64,000 bases of DNA from an uncultured Acetatifactor sp. Lineage in GTDB: Bacteria > Bacillota > Clostridia > Lachnospirales > Lachnospiraceae. The position numbers and the translations under genes are program-made. The notes beneath the pieces were generated by a model. It had not been told where the DNA came from. It was given only the letters and a program-made list of their open reading frames with translations, and ran no database searches. Shown piece by piece: positions 51,501-58,498 of the stretch (position 1 is the stretch's first letter; each line of letters begins with the position of its first letter). Where the stretch lies: positions 1 to 64,000 of the forward strand of contig CAJUIA010000017.1 of the NCBI GenBank assembly GCA_910586485.1. Direction: 5' to 3'.

Positions 51501-51907
51501 TATACTTCTTTACCCAGGCCGTGGATGAACGGGAAGCAGTGGAGGAGGCATCCATGGTGCTGGGACTGATTAAGAATTACAAGATTACTTACCCGGTATT
51601 TCTGGATGTGGAGTCCAGCGGCGGCCGGGGCGATTCCATCAGCAAGGAGACCAGAACTGCAGTATGCAGGGCTTTTTGCCAGACGATCCAGAACAACGGG
51701 TACACCGCCGGTATTTATGCCAACAAGACCTGGCTGGAGACCAAAATGGACGCAGGCGCTTTAAGTGCATATAAGATCTGGCTGGCACAGTATGCCCAGA
51801 CGCCTACCTATACCGGCAGGTATGATTTATGGCAGTACAGATCCACAGGCAGGGTATCCGGTATCAGCGGAGACGTGGATATGAATTTAAGCTACCTGGG
51901 GTATTAG
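48578..51907 (+). CDS. Large GH25 lysozyme-like wall protein with acidic Tyr/Glu repeats
   Basis: A 1109-residue protein. Residues about 20-215 are Glu/Tyr repeats with units such as EEEEAYYAEEEE and AYGGEEPYEEEE. One membrane helix follows (VIAGTGVLVLILALVTGAVL, about 232-256), so the repeats should lie in the cytoplasm. Outside come a SpaA/prealbumin-like domain (about 320-430), Big_2-like Ig repeats (about 500-820) and two short wall-binding-type repeats (TGWQTIGGHVYYFTAEGTAV). The C-terminal GH25 muramidase (about 917-1109) shows LGIDVSKWNGTIDWNAVKNS, VGVYFFTQAVDEREAVEEA and the catalytic FLDVESSG. AAAGGAA supports ATG 48578 over 48521. It should cleave peptidoglycan or a surface glycan while anchored. 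A shorter paralogue is at 54132. Confidence 0.88.
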   Translation: MKKRFNHTKRPDYDQGNSREAWEEYEEETYYAEEEESCEGEEEAYYAEEEEAYGGEEPYEEEEAYYAEEEEPCEGEEEAYYAEEEEPYEGEEEAYYAEEEEACGGEEPYEEEEAYYAEEEEAYGGEEPYEEEEAYYADEEEPYEGEETYYAEGEEAYAGEDEIFYAEEGPYAGNEGYYAREVPYSEGGEIIYEDEDLYNADYRGEQSRSEKGNRKKAAGGLWEKLRSMSVMDRVIAGTGVLVLILALVTGAVLVSSKMAKGQVSDFVSVGNQLDDIELIGRDGLLAVADAQIARMEAANIAMQPEETEPPAEDDEPGYEENEYSRQVSVELNMTSIQKDLKIKFTNEKTGKLVANVPFSVNITDPEGKTSIWSDDDMDGIIYKKDITAGTYKVAMEELSDEKYAGYAVSTRTRSVEVKKDIAYEKVDVDNEVKSEKEVDAKKEDTAQKETVVESVLQDTVAWVESTSVGVSYIEVAKGEIINPLDVLTASRTLDKNFLRMTLPAGVSVNVVSTAGTEIKAGGTAQLTAERPNITGDAGENITNIEVINASWSSSQPTVAAVDRTSGLVTGIAAGDAVIQYTATARVTVTEQPADPSVSGGDAAGGEAAPVTKTTDIPVSGQITLKVAGTVLNRGTLTADKTALGLVIKGIGVAKVTPGNFTEGKKLVYKASSDQATVAAVTVDAAGTVTVTGLAAGIANITVTANYEEGGTEETAAKTVITVTVGANKVIELNTAALAYAANPVTINAVIKGASTTAPTVTVESSDTTVMTAAVGTLRAENGGITAPVTLSPLKEGSAVLTVKCLENGEEVKAVCVVTVRKNPKEDWQTPLKDKANRILYVMENGDYRQAVSADYFTHEKFYVKGDVKYTGWQTIGGHVYYFTAEGTAVTGEQVIQGAKYTFASDGTLVTGNGALGIDVSKWNGTIDWNAVKNSGVSYVIIRCGYRGSSKGTLIEDPKFQANIKGATAAGLKVGVYFFTQAVDEREAVEEASMVLGLIKNYKITYPVFLDVESSGGRGDSISKETRTAVCRAFCQTIQNNGYTAGIYANKTWLETKMDAGALSAYKIWLAQYAQTPTYTGRYDLWQYRSTGRVSGISGDVDMNLSYLGY
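48640..49180 (+). repeat. Imperfect Glu/Tyr coding repeats
   Basis: Tandem units with the core GAAGAAGAGGCATAYTAYGC and spacers coding CEGEE, AYGGEEPYE or PYEGE recur at roughly 42-60 base steps. Purine-rich GAAGARG runs allow copy-number change. The repeat also creates long false open frames in other phases. Confidence 0.8.
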
Positions 51908-52057
51908 AATATTGTATAGGGAGGCATTATGCGTGGGGCGGCTTCATAAAAACGCAAGTTATTCTTAAGAATAAAAGTAATTGGAAATCCCTGGCGGATG
52001 TGATAAGATATTTTCATTCGAGGCGGATAACTGCCAAGCGGAAAGGAAAATACATTT

Positions 52058-53140
52058 ATGAGGACTTATCTTGTTACGGGCGGAGCGGGATTTATCGGCT
52101 CCAACTATATTCACTACATGCTTCGGAAGTACGGGGACAGCATCCGGATCATTAATGTGGATGCTCTTACCTACGCCGGGAATCTGGAGAATTTAAAGGA
52201 TATTGAGAACAGGAGTAATTATACCTTTGTAAAGGCGGACATCTGTGACCAGAAGGCCATTACAAAAATTTTTGCGGAAAACGATATTGACAGGGTGGTG
52301 CATTTTGCGGCGGAAAGTCATGTGGACAGAAGCATCAAAAATCCGGAGGTCTTCGTACAGACCAATGTGCTGGGGACGGCAGTGATGCTGAACTGTGCGA
52401 AGGCTGCCTGGGAGCTGCCGGACGGAGGTTTTCAGGAAGGGAAAAAATTTCTTCATGTGTCCACGGATGAGGTGTACGGATCCCTGCCGGAGGATGATCA
52501 TGCGTTCTTTTATGAGACCACGCCTTATGATCCCCACAGCCCTTATTCGGCCAGCAAGGCAGGCTCGGACATGCTTGTGAAATCTTATATGGATACTTAC
52601 CGCTTTCCGGCCAATATCACCAACTGCTCCAATAATTACGGCCCTTATCAGTTCCCGGAGAAGCTGATTCCCCTGATTATCAATAATGCTCTGCAGGGAA
52701 GGAAGCTGCCGGTGTACGGCGACGGGAAAAATGTCAGGGACTGGCTGTATGTGGAGGATCATGCCAAGGCCATCGACATGGTGCAGGAACAGGGCCGGCT
52801 GTTTGAGACCTATAATATCGGCGGCCATAACGAAAAGCAGAATATTGAGATCATTCATATCATTCTGGAAACCTTACAGGAAATGCTGCCTGAGGGGGAT
52901 CCCAGGAGAGAGCATGTGAACGAGGGTCTGATTACCTATGTGGAGGACCGGAAGGGACATGACAGAAGGTATGCCATTGCGCCGGATAAGATCAAGGCGG
53001 AGATTGGCTGGGAGCCGGATACCATGTTCAAGGAGGGAATCCGGAAGACCATTCAATGGTTTTTCGAGCATGAGGACTGGATGAAAAATGTAACCAGCGG
53101 TGATTATCAGAAGTACTACAACGAAATGTACAAAGAGTGA
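52058..53140 (+). CDS. rfbB: dTDP-glucose 4,6-dehydratase
   Basis: A 360-residue SDR enzyme making dTDP-4-keto-6-deoxyglucose. The NAD site is YLVTGGAGFIGSNYIHYMLR, RVVHFAAESHVDRSIKNPEV follows, the catalytic region is VSTDEVYGSLPE and SPYSASKAGSDMLVKSY (YxxxK), and TNCSNNYGPYQFPEKLIPLI is diagnostic for RmlB. The length matches. It starts at ATG 52058 behind AAGGAAAA and ends before a terminator at 53165, so rmlB and rmlA are separate transcripts. Its product can be used by RmlC (55466) and by the WecE-like aminotransferase (43973). Confidence 0.96.
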   Translation: MRTYLVTGGAGFIGSNYIHYMLRKYGDSIRIINVDALTYAGNLENLKDIENRSNYTFVKADICDQKAITKIFAENDIDRVVHFAAESHVDRSIKNPEVFVQTNVLGTAVMLNCAKAAWELPDGGFQEGKKFLHVSTDEVYGSLPEDDHAFFYETTPYDPHSPYSASKAGSDMLVKSYMDTYRFPANITNCSNNYGPYQFPEKLIPLIINNALQGRKLPVYGDGKNVRDWLYVEDHAKAIDMVQEQGRLFETYNIGGHNEKQNIEIIHIILETLQEMLPEGDPRREHVNEGLITYVEDRKGHDRRYAIAPDKIKAEIGWEPDTMFKEGIRKTIQWFFEHEDWMKNVTSGDYQKYYNEMYKE

Positions 53141-53164
53141 AAGATTTACCATACGGTATTGCAT

Positions 53165-53193
53165 AAAAGGAGCGGTTGACGCCGTTCCTTTTT
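53165..53193 (+). terminator. Rho-independent terminator after rfbB
   Basis: AAAAGGAGCGG (53165-53175) pairs with CCGTTCCTTTT (53182-53192), with one G-T pair, over a six-base loop, and the T-run continues. Confidence 0.75.
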
Positions 53194-53225
53194 CCATATT
53201 TCGGTATGCAATTTTGCGCGGACAT

Positions 53226-53231
53226 GGTATA
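53226..53231 (+). promoter_or_regulatory. -10 box before rfbA
   Basis: A TATAAT preceded by CATGG lies about 40 bases before ATG 53273. No strong -35 is seen (TATGCA at about 17 bases distance). Confidence 0.45.
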
Positions 53232-53272
53232 ATAAATAATCAGTTAAAGCTGAATAAATAAGGAGTACATGT

Positions 53273-54142
53273 ATGAAGGGAATAATACTTGCGGGAGGCT
53301 CTGGAACAAGGCTGTACCCGCTGACCAAGGCGGTTTCCAAACAGATCATGCCGGTATATGACAAGCCCATGATCTATTATCCTCTGTCCACGCTGATGCT
53401 GGCGGGCATCAGAGAGGTGCTGATTATTTCCACACCCAGGGACCTTCCGGTATTTGAAGAGCTTTTGGGTGACGGACAGCAGCTGGGCATGGAGTTTTCC
53501 TATGCGGTGCAGGAGGTTCCCAGAGGGCTGGCGGATGCCTTTATTATCGGGGCGGATTTTATCGGTAATGACAGGGTGGCGCTGGTGCTGGGCGATAACA
53601 TTTTTTACGGCCAAAGCTTTTCAAAGGTGTTAAGAGAGGTGGCAGCCAGAGAGAAAGGAGCCACGATCTTCGGCTATTATGTGCGCGATGCCAGAGAATA
53701 CGGGGTGGTGGAGTTTGACGAGGGCGGCAGGGCGCTTTCCATCGAGGAAAAGCCGGAGCATCCCAAGAGTAATTATGCGGTTCCGGGGCTGTATTTTTAT
53801 GACAACGACGTGGTGGAGATTGCCAGAAATGTAAAGCCCTCCGCCAGGGGAGAAATCGAGATTACCACGGTGAACAATGAGTATCTGAAAAGGGGAACAC
53901 TCCATGTGGAGAAGCTTGGCAGAGGATTTGCCTGGCTGGATACGGGAAATCATGACGCGCTTTTGGACGCCTGCGACTTTGTGGCGGCATTTCAGAAAAG
54001 ACAGGGGCTGTATATTTCCTGCATTGAAGAGATTGCGTACAGGCGGGGATTTATTGATAAGGATCAGCTGCTGAAGCTGGCAGAGCCTTTGATGAAGACC
54101 AATTACGGCAAATATCTGGTTGAGGTGGCAAATGGACTCTAA
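53273..54142 (+). CDS. rfbA: Glucose-1-phosphate thymidylyltransferase
   Basis: A 289-residue nucleotidyltransferase joining dTTP and glucose-1-phosphate. GIILAGGSGTRLYPLTKAVS, KQIMPVYDKPMIYYPLSTLM, RDLPVFEELLGDGQQLG, LVLGDNIFYGQSF, EIEITTVNNEYL and GRGFAWLDTGNHDALLDA are all RmlA signatures, and the length is exact for the family. AGGAG precedes ATG 53273. The next gene, a GH25 protein, starts within its last codons, an unusual coupling of a nucleotide-sugar enzyme with a wall hydrolase. Confidence 0.97.
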   Translation: MKGIILAGGSGTRLYPLTKAVSKQIMPVYDKPMIYYPLSTLMLAGIREVLIISTPRDLPVFEELLGDGQQLGMEFSYAVQEVPRGLADAFIIGADFIGNDRVALVLGDNIFYGQSFSKVLREVAAREKGATIFGYYVRDAREYGVVEFDEGGRALSIEEKPEHPKSNYAVPGLYFYDNDVVEIARNVKPSARGEIEITTVNNEYLKRGTLHVEKLGRGFAWLDTGNHDALLDACDFVAAFQKRQGLYISCIEEIAYRRGFIDKDQLLKLAEPLMKTNYGKYLVEVANGL

Positions 54143-55385
54143 GCTGCGAAGAATGACAATTTTGTCTTCTCTGGCTGCAATCGTGCTGGTGGCCCTGCTG
54201 GTTTTCTATACCAATCGGGAAAAGGGGCCGCAAAGACCTGCGCCCCTGCCGGAGAGTACCGGGACGGAAGAAATTCCGGAGAAGGGGAACAGCGGGCAGA
54301 TCGGCAATGATTTATCGGCTTTTTTGAAGGATCCGACCTTTTTTGATCCGGAGATCAATCCCATTCTGGAGGCAGCCATGGATGAGTCCATCAGGCTGTC
54401 GCTGGTGGTGACCTCTGTGGAAAAGGATCTGCGTATTCAGGTGGTGGACATATCCGGCGACCCGGTGAAGGGGGAAAGCTTTTTTGTGGAGCTGGAGGGC
54501 CTTGGGGAATACAAGGACCTGGATATGGACGGCGTCATTTATATCGGAGGCCTGGCGGCGGGAGATTATTATGTGAAGCTGCGTCCGGTGGAGGGCTACC
54601 GGGTGCCGGAAAATGAGACCCGCGTACACGTGAAGGATAAGGTGGAGTATGTGGCGATCGACGATATTTCCCTGCTGATAAAGACGGAAGCGGATATTGA
54701 TGCCGAGGCGGAGGATACCGGGACAGCGGACGCGCTGGAGGACGCGGACAAGACGGAGATCAAGAAGCTGCAGAATACCACGGGCAACAGTCATGTAGGA
54801 ATTGACGTTTCCAAGTGGAACGGAGAAATCGACTGGGATAAGGTACGCAGCGCGGGTGTGGAGTTTGCAATTATCCGGGCGGGATATAGAGGCTCCGTTA
54901 CGGGCAGTTTGGTAGAAGATCCTCGCTTTGCTGCAAACATCAAGGGGGCTGTCGCCAGCGGCATACCCGTGGGTGTTTACTTTTTTACCCAGGCGGTGAA
55001 TGAGGTGGAGGCCGTGGAGGAAGCGTCTGCGGTGTTAAATCTGGTGAGGGAATACAATTTGGATTATCCCATTTTTATTGATACGGAGGGTGCAGGCGGA
55101 AACGGACGCGCGGACGGGCTGGACGTGGAGACCAGGACCCTGGTCTGCGAGGCATTCTGCCGCACGATAGCCAATGCCGGATACAGCGCAGGTGTTTACG
55201 GAAGCCGGAACTGGTATAATAATCGCCTTTATGCGGACAGGCTGGATAATGATTACTGCATCTGGCTTGCGGAGTATCGGAGTGTTCCCCTGTATCAGGG
55301 ATATTATCAGATCTGGCAGTATACCTCTCAGGGTAAGGTGGACGGGATTTCCGGAAATGTGGACATGAACGTAAGCTACTACTAA
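54132..55385 (+). CDS. Membrane-anchored GH25 lysozyme-like protein
   Basis: A 417-residue protein with an N-terminal signal-anchor (MTILSSLAAIVLVALLVFYT), a linker, a SpaA/prealbumin-like domain (residues about 90-180, SVEKDLRIQVVDISGDPVKG) and a C-terminal GH25 muramidase (about 220-417). The enzyme part has HVGIDVSKWNGEIDWDKVRS, VGVYFFTQAVNEVEAVEEAS, the catalytic IFIDTEGAG and WLAEYRSVPLYQGYYQIWQY. It is a smaller paralogue of the protein at 48578, sharing two of its domains but lacking the acidic repeats. GAGGTGG before ATG 54132 overlaps the end of rfbA. It should act on wall or surface glycan. Confidence 0.88.
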   Translation: MDSKLRRMTILSSLAAIVLVALLVFYTNREKGPQRPAPLPESTGTEEIPEKGNSGQIGNDLSAFLKDPTFFDPEINPILEAAMDESIRLSLVVTSVEKDLRIQVVDISGDPVKGESFFVELEGLGEYKDLDMDGVIYIGGLAAGDYYVKLRPVEGYRVPENETRVHVKDKVEYVAIDDISLLIKTEADIDAEAEDTGTADALEDADKTEIKKLQNTTGNSHVGIDVSKWNGEIDWDKVRSAGVEFAIIRAGYRGSVTGSLVEDPRFAANIKGAVASGIPVGVYFFTQAVNEVEAVEEASAVLNLVREYNLDYPIFIDTEGAGGNGRADGLDVETRTLVCEAFCRTIANAGYSAGVYGSRNWYNNRLYADRLDNDYCIWLAEYRSVPLYQGYYQIWQYTSQGKVDGISGNVDMNVSYY

Positions 55386-55465
55386 GGAAATCAGAGAGCG
55401 CGAAAGCGCGGAAAAAAGCGAAGCGATTTGATTTTTGAGTATAGAATAAGGGGGAGTGGAGCAGT

Positions 55466-56017
55466 ATGGGACAAATTGTGGTAGAAACTTGTGAAATTGA
55501 AGGGTTAAAGGTAATCACGCCTACGGTACACGGTGACGCCAGAGGATATTTCTGCGAAACCTATCATTATGAGGATTATAAGGCGGCGGGCATTCCGGAT
55601 GTTTTTGTGCAGGATAATCAGTCTGCGTCCAGGCGGGGCGTGTTGAGAGGGCTGCATTTCCAGATAGAGCATCCTCAGGCCAAGCTGGTCAGGGCTCTCC
55701 GGGGCGAGGTTTTTGATGTGGCGGTGGATATACGGAAGGGCTCGGCCACATATGGCAAATGGTTTGGAGTATTGCTTTCCGAAGAAAATAAGAAGCAGTT
55801 CTATGTGCCGAAAAATTTTGCCCATGGGTTTTTGGTGCTTTCCGATTATGCGGAATTTTGTTATAAATGTACGGACTTTTATCATCCGGGAGATGAAGGG
55901 GGCATTATGTACAATGATCTTGCCATTGGTGTGGAATGGCCGATTCCGGAGGGAATGGAGGTCATCCTGTCTGAGCGGGATACAAAATGGCCGGATTTTT
56001 CCAGCTTACGGGGCTGA
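55466..56017 (+). CDS. rfbC: dTDP-4-dehydrorhamnose 3,5-epimerase
   Basis: A 183-residue cupin enzyme acting on dTDP-4-keto-6-deoxyglucose. VHGDARGYFCETYHYEDYKA, FVQDNQSASRRGVLRGLHFQ, LVRALRGEVFDVAVDIRKGS and YVPKNFAHGFLVLSDYAEFC hold the family core with catalytic His and Asp; the length is normal. GGAGTGGAGCAG precedes the ATG. The RmlD reductase needed for dTDP-L-rhamnose is not in the window. RmlC lies directly before the Wzm/Wzt export genes, linking rhamnose-type sugars to that exported polymer. Confidence 0.96.
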   Translation: MGQIVVETCEIEGLKVITPTVHGDARGYFCETYHYEDYKAAGIPDVFVQDNQSASRRGVLRGLHFQIEHPQAKLVRALRGEVFDVAVDIRKGSATYGKWFGVLLSEENKKQFYVPKNFAHGFLVLSDYAEFCYKCTDFYHPGDEGGIMYNDLAIGVEWPIPEGMEVILSERDTKWPDFSSLRG

Positions 56018-56034
56018 TAGGAAAGGGCGTTGAC

Positions 56035-57021
56035 ATGAGGATAAGCAAGAAGGGCGGTATTGCTGTTTTTACCGCAGCTGCCGCTGTATTGGCTGCTGTT
56101 ATCATCATACACCAGAATCTGGATCCGGGCGTGGATCCGCGGCAGGAGCTGATCAAGAAGATATTGTCCTGTACGGTGATCCTGCTGTCCTGTATTCTGT
56201 TTGCAAAGGGGTATGATAAATTTACCACGCTTCCGGTGGAGCTTTTTCAGAGCAGGCATCTGATTTGGAAGCTGGCAAAAAACGATTTTAAAAAGCGGTA
56301 CGCCGGCTCTTATCTGGGGGCGGTATGGGCGCTGGCGCAGCCGGTGGTCACCGTGGCGATGTACTATATCGTATTTGATAAGATTATGGGGAATCAGGTG
56401 AACCGGGGAACGGGAGACATACCCTTTGTCCTGTTTCTGACGGCGGGGCTTGTACCCTGGTTTTATTTCAACGAGGCTTTAAACAGCGGCACAAACGCCA
56501 TGCTGGAATATAATTATCTGGTGAAGAAGGTAGTATTTAAGATCAGCATTCTTCCCCTTATTAAGATTATCGGCGCTACCTTTATACATGCTTTTTTTGT
56601 GGGGGTGCTGCTGATTGTTGCTGCTGTTTATGGCTATTATCCCACGGTATATACTCTTCAGCTTTTATATTACAGCGGGTGTCTTTTTATTTTTGTCCTG
56701 GCATTAAGCTACACTACCTGTGCCGTAGTGGTTTTTTTCAGGGATCTGGCGCAGATCATCAATATTGCTCTGCAGATCGGAATGTGGGCTACGCCCATTC
56801 TTTGGAGTATTGACGGCTTAAACGGCAAGTGGGTGATTATCCTTAAGCTGAATCCGCTGGTATATATCGTGAACGGTTATCGGAGCGCAATCTGTGAACG
56901 GGAATGGTTTTTTCAGGACTTTTTTTCCACCATGTATTTCTGGATCGTAACCGTGGTTTTGTTTGGAATCGGCGCGGCAGTCTTTAAGAGGCTGAAGGTG
57001 CATTTTGCAGATGTGTTGTGA
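56035..57021 (+). CDS. wzm: ABC-2 type polysaccharide export permease (Wzm/TagG-like)
   Basis: A 328-residue membrane protein. The cytoplasmic stretch LAKNDFKKRYAGSYLGAVWA and the following QPVVTVAMYYIVFDKIMG, FLTAGLVPWFYFNEALNSGT and LNPLVYIVNGYRSAICE are characteristic of Wzm/TagG/RfbA permeases with six helices. Two extra hydrophobic helices stand at the N-terminus (residues about 8-60), which is longer than usual. GGAAAGGG before ATG 56035 sets the start; the frame from 55987 overlaps rfbC. It works with the ATPase encoded 21 bases downstream to export a complete lipid-linked polymer. Confidence 0.93.
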   Translation: MRISKKGGIAVFTAAAAVLAAVIIIHQNLDPGVDPRQELIKKILSCTVILLSCILFAKGYDKFTTLPVELFQSRHLIWKLAKNDFKKRYAGSYLGAVWALAQPVVTVAMYYIVFDKIMGNQVNRGTGDIPFVLFLTAGLVPWFYFNEALNSGTNAMLEYNYLVKKVVFKISILPLIKIIGATFIHAFFVGVLLIVAAVYGYYPTVYTLQLLYYSGCLFIFVLALSYTTCAVVVFFRDLAQIINIALQIGMWATPILWSIDGLNGKWVIILKLNPLVYIVNGYRSAICEREWFFQDFFSTMYFWIVTVVLFGIGAAVFKRLKVHFADVL

Positions 57022-57042
57022 GCAAGAGGACAAGATTGAAAA

Positions 57043-58416
57043 ATGGAAGAAAAAGAGATTCGGATTAAGCTTCATGAGGTAGATGTTCCTGCGATTGTGG
57101 TGCAGAATGTGGAAAAGACATACAAGCTGTACGATAAGCCCAGGGACCGGATGAAAGAGGCGTTTGGATTTGGAAAAAAGAAAAACCATAAGCTGCATTA
57201 TGCCTTAAGCGGTATTAATATGGACATTTGCAGAGGCGAGACGGTGGGAATTATCGGCACCAACGGCTCCGGTAAGTCTACGCTTTTAAAGATCATCACG
57301 GGTGTGCTGACGCCCACATCGGGCGAGGTCAGGGTGGACGGGCGGATTTCGGCGCTTCTTGAGCTGGGGGCCGGTTTTAACCAAGAATATAACGGTATCG
57401 AAAATGTATATTTGAACGGCACGATGATGGGCTTTTCCGAGAAGGAGATAGATGAAAGGCTGCCCTCAATTCTGGAATTTGCGGATATTGGCGATTATGT
57501 GTACCAGCCGGTGAAGACCTATTCCAGCGGTATGTTTGTCAGGCTTGCCTTTGCAGTAGCAATTAATATTGATCCGGAAATACTGATTGTGGATGAGGCG
57601 CTCTCCGTGGGAGACGTGTTTTTCCAGGCAAAATGTTATCATAAGTTTGAAGAATTTAAGAGTCAGGGAAAAACCATTGTTTTTGTCAGTCATGATTTAA
57701 GCAGCATCAGTAAATATTGTGACCGGGTATTTTTGCTGAATAAGGGAAAGCTTTTGGGCGAAGGAACGCCTAAAAAGATGATAGATGTGTATAAGCAGGT
57801 ACTGGTAGGACAGTATAACATAGCGGAGGCCCAGGAGACGGCAGAAGGCTCAGGTGAGAGCTTGATCGGGAATAAAGAAGCAGGGGACAGCCCGGCGGGG
57901 AGAGGCAGTGAGCCTTTGGAAGAAGCCAGCCGCCTGGAGGAAAGCGACAGCACGCCGGATGCTAAGATTAACCCTTCCGCCCTGGAATACGGCACAAAGC
58001 AGGCATGTATTACGGAATATTACCTGACGGATGAAAAAGGAATGCGGACTACGGCAGTGCTGAAGGGGAGCAGCTTCACACTGCATATGCGGGTGGAGTT
58101 CGGCGAGCACATTCCGGCGCCGATTTTTGCTTTTTCCGTGAAAAATGCCAGGGGCACGGAAATTACGGGTACGAACACCATGATCGAGAAGGCGTTTCTG
58201 GAAGGTGTGGAAGCCGGCCAGATCAAGGAGGTTACTTTTACGCAGAAGATGAGCCTTCAGGGAGGAGAATACCTTCTTTCCCTGGGAGTGACCGGATATA
58301 ACGGAGATACCTTTGAGGTGTATCACAGGCTTTATGACGTGATGAGCGTGACCGTGATTTCGGACAAGGATACGGTAGGATATTATGATATGGATTCGGT
58401 GGTGGAGGTGCGGTGA
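57043..58416 (+). CDS. wzt: ABC exporter ATPase with C-terminal glycan-binding domain (Wzt-like)
   Basis: A 457-residue ATPase. The N-terminal 250 residues carry VGIIGTNGSGKSTLLKIITG (Walker A), LLELGAGFNQEYNGIENVYL, TYSSGMFVRLAFAVAINIDP (signature) and ILIVDEALSVGD (Walker B), the Wzt/TagH subgroup. After a linker rich in Ser, Gly and Glu (about 275-310), residues about 315-457 form a beta-rich Wzt C-terminal domain (KGSSFTLHMRVEFGEHIPAP, GGEYLLSLGVTGYNG). In known Wzt proteins this domain recognises the chemically capped end of the finished chain. The methyltransferase-kinase gene next door is a candidate for making such a cap. Confidence 0.93.
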   Translation: MEEKEIRIKLHEVDVPAIVVQNVEKTYKLYDKPRDRMKEAFGFGKKKNHKLHYALSGINMDICRGETVGIIGTNGSGKSTLLKIITGVLTPTSGEVRVDGRISALLELGAGFNQEYNGIENVYLNGTMMGFSEKEIDERLPSILEFADIGDYVYQPVKTYSSGMFVRLAFAVAINIDPEILIVDEALSVGDVFFQAKCYHKFEEFKSQGKTIVFVSHDLSSISKYCDRVFLLNKGKLLGEGTPKKMIDVYKQVLVGQYNIAEAQETAEGSGESLIGNKEAGDSPAGRGSEPLEEASRLEESDSTPDAKINPSALEYGTKQACITEYYLTDEKGMRTTAVLKGSSFTLHMRVEFGEHIPAPIFAFSVKNARGTEITGTNTMIEKAFLEGVEAGQIKEVTFTQKMSLQGGEYLLSLGVTGYNGDTFEVYHRLYDVMSVTVISDKDTVGYYDMDSVVEVR

Positions 58417-58498
58417 CGGACGGCAGGCAGCCTGCAGGAACCGTTCTGGATGGCAGAGGCCGGAGCAGTGCTTCGAGCAGGGAGAATGAGGATACCTT

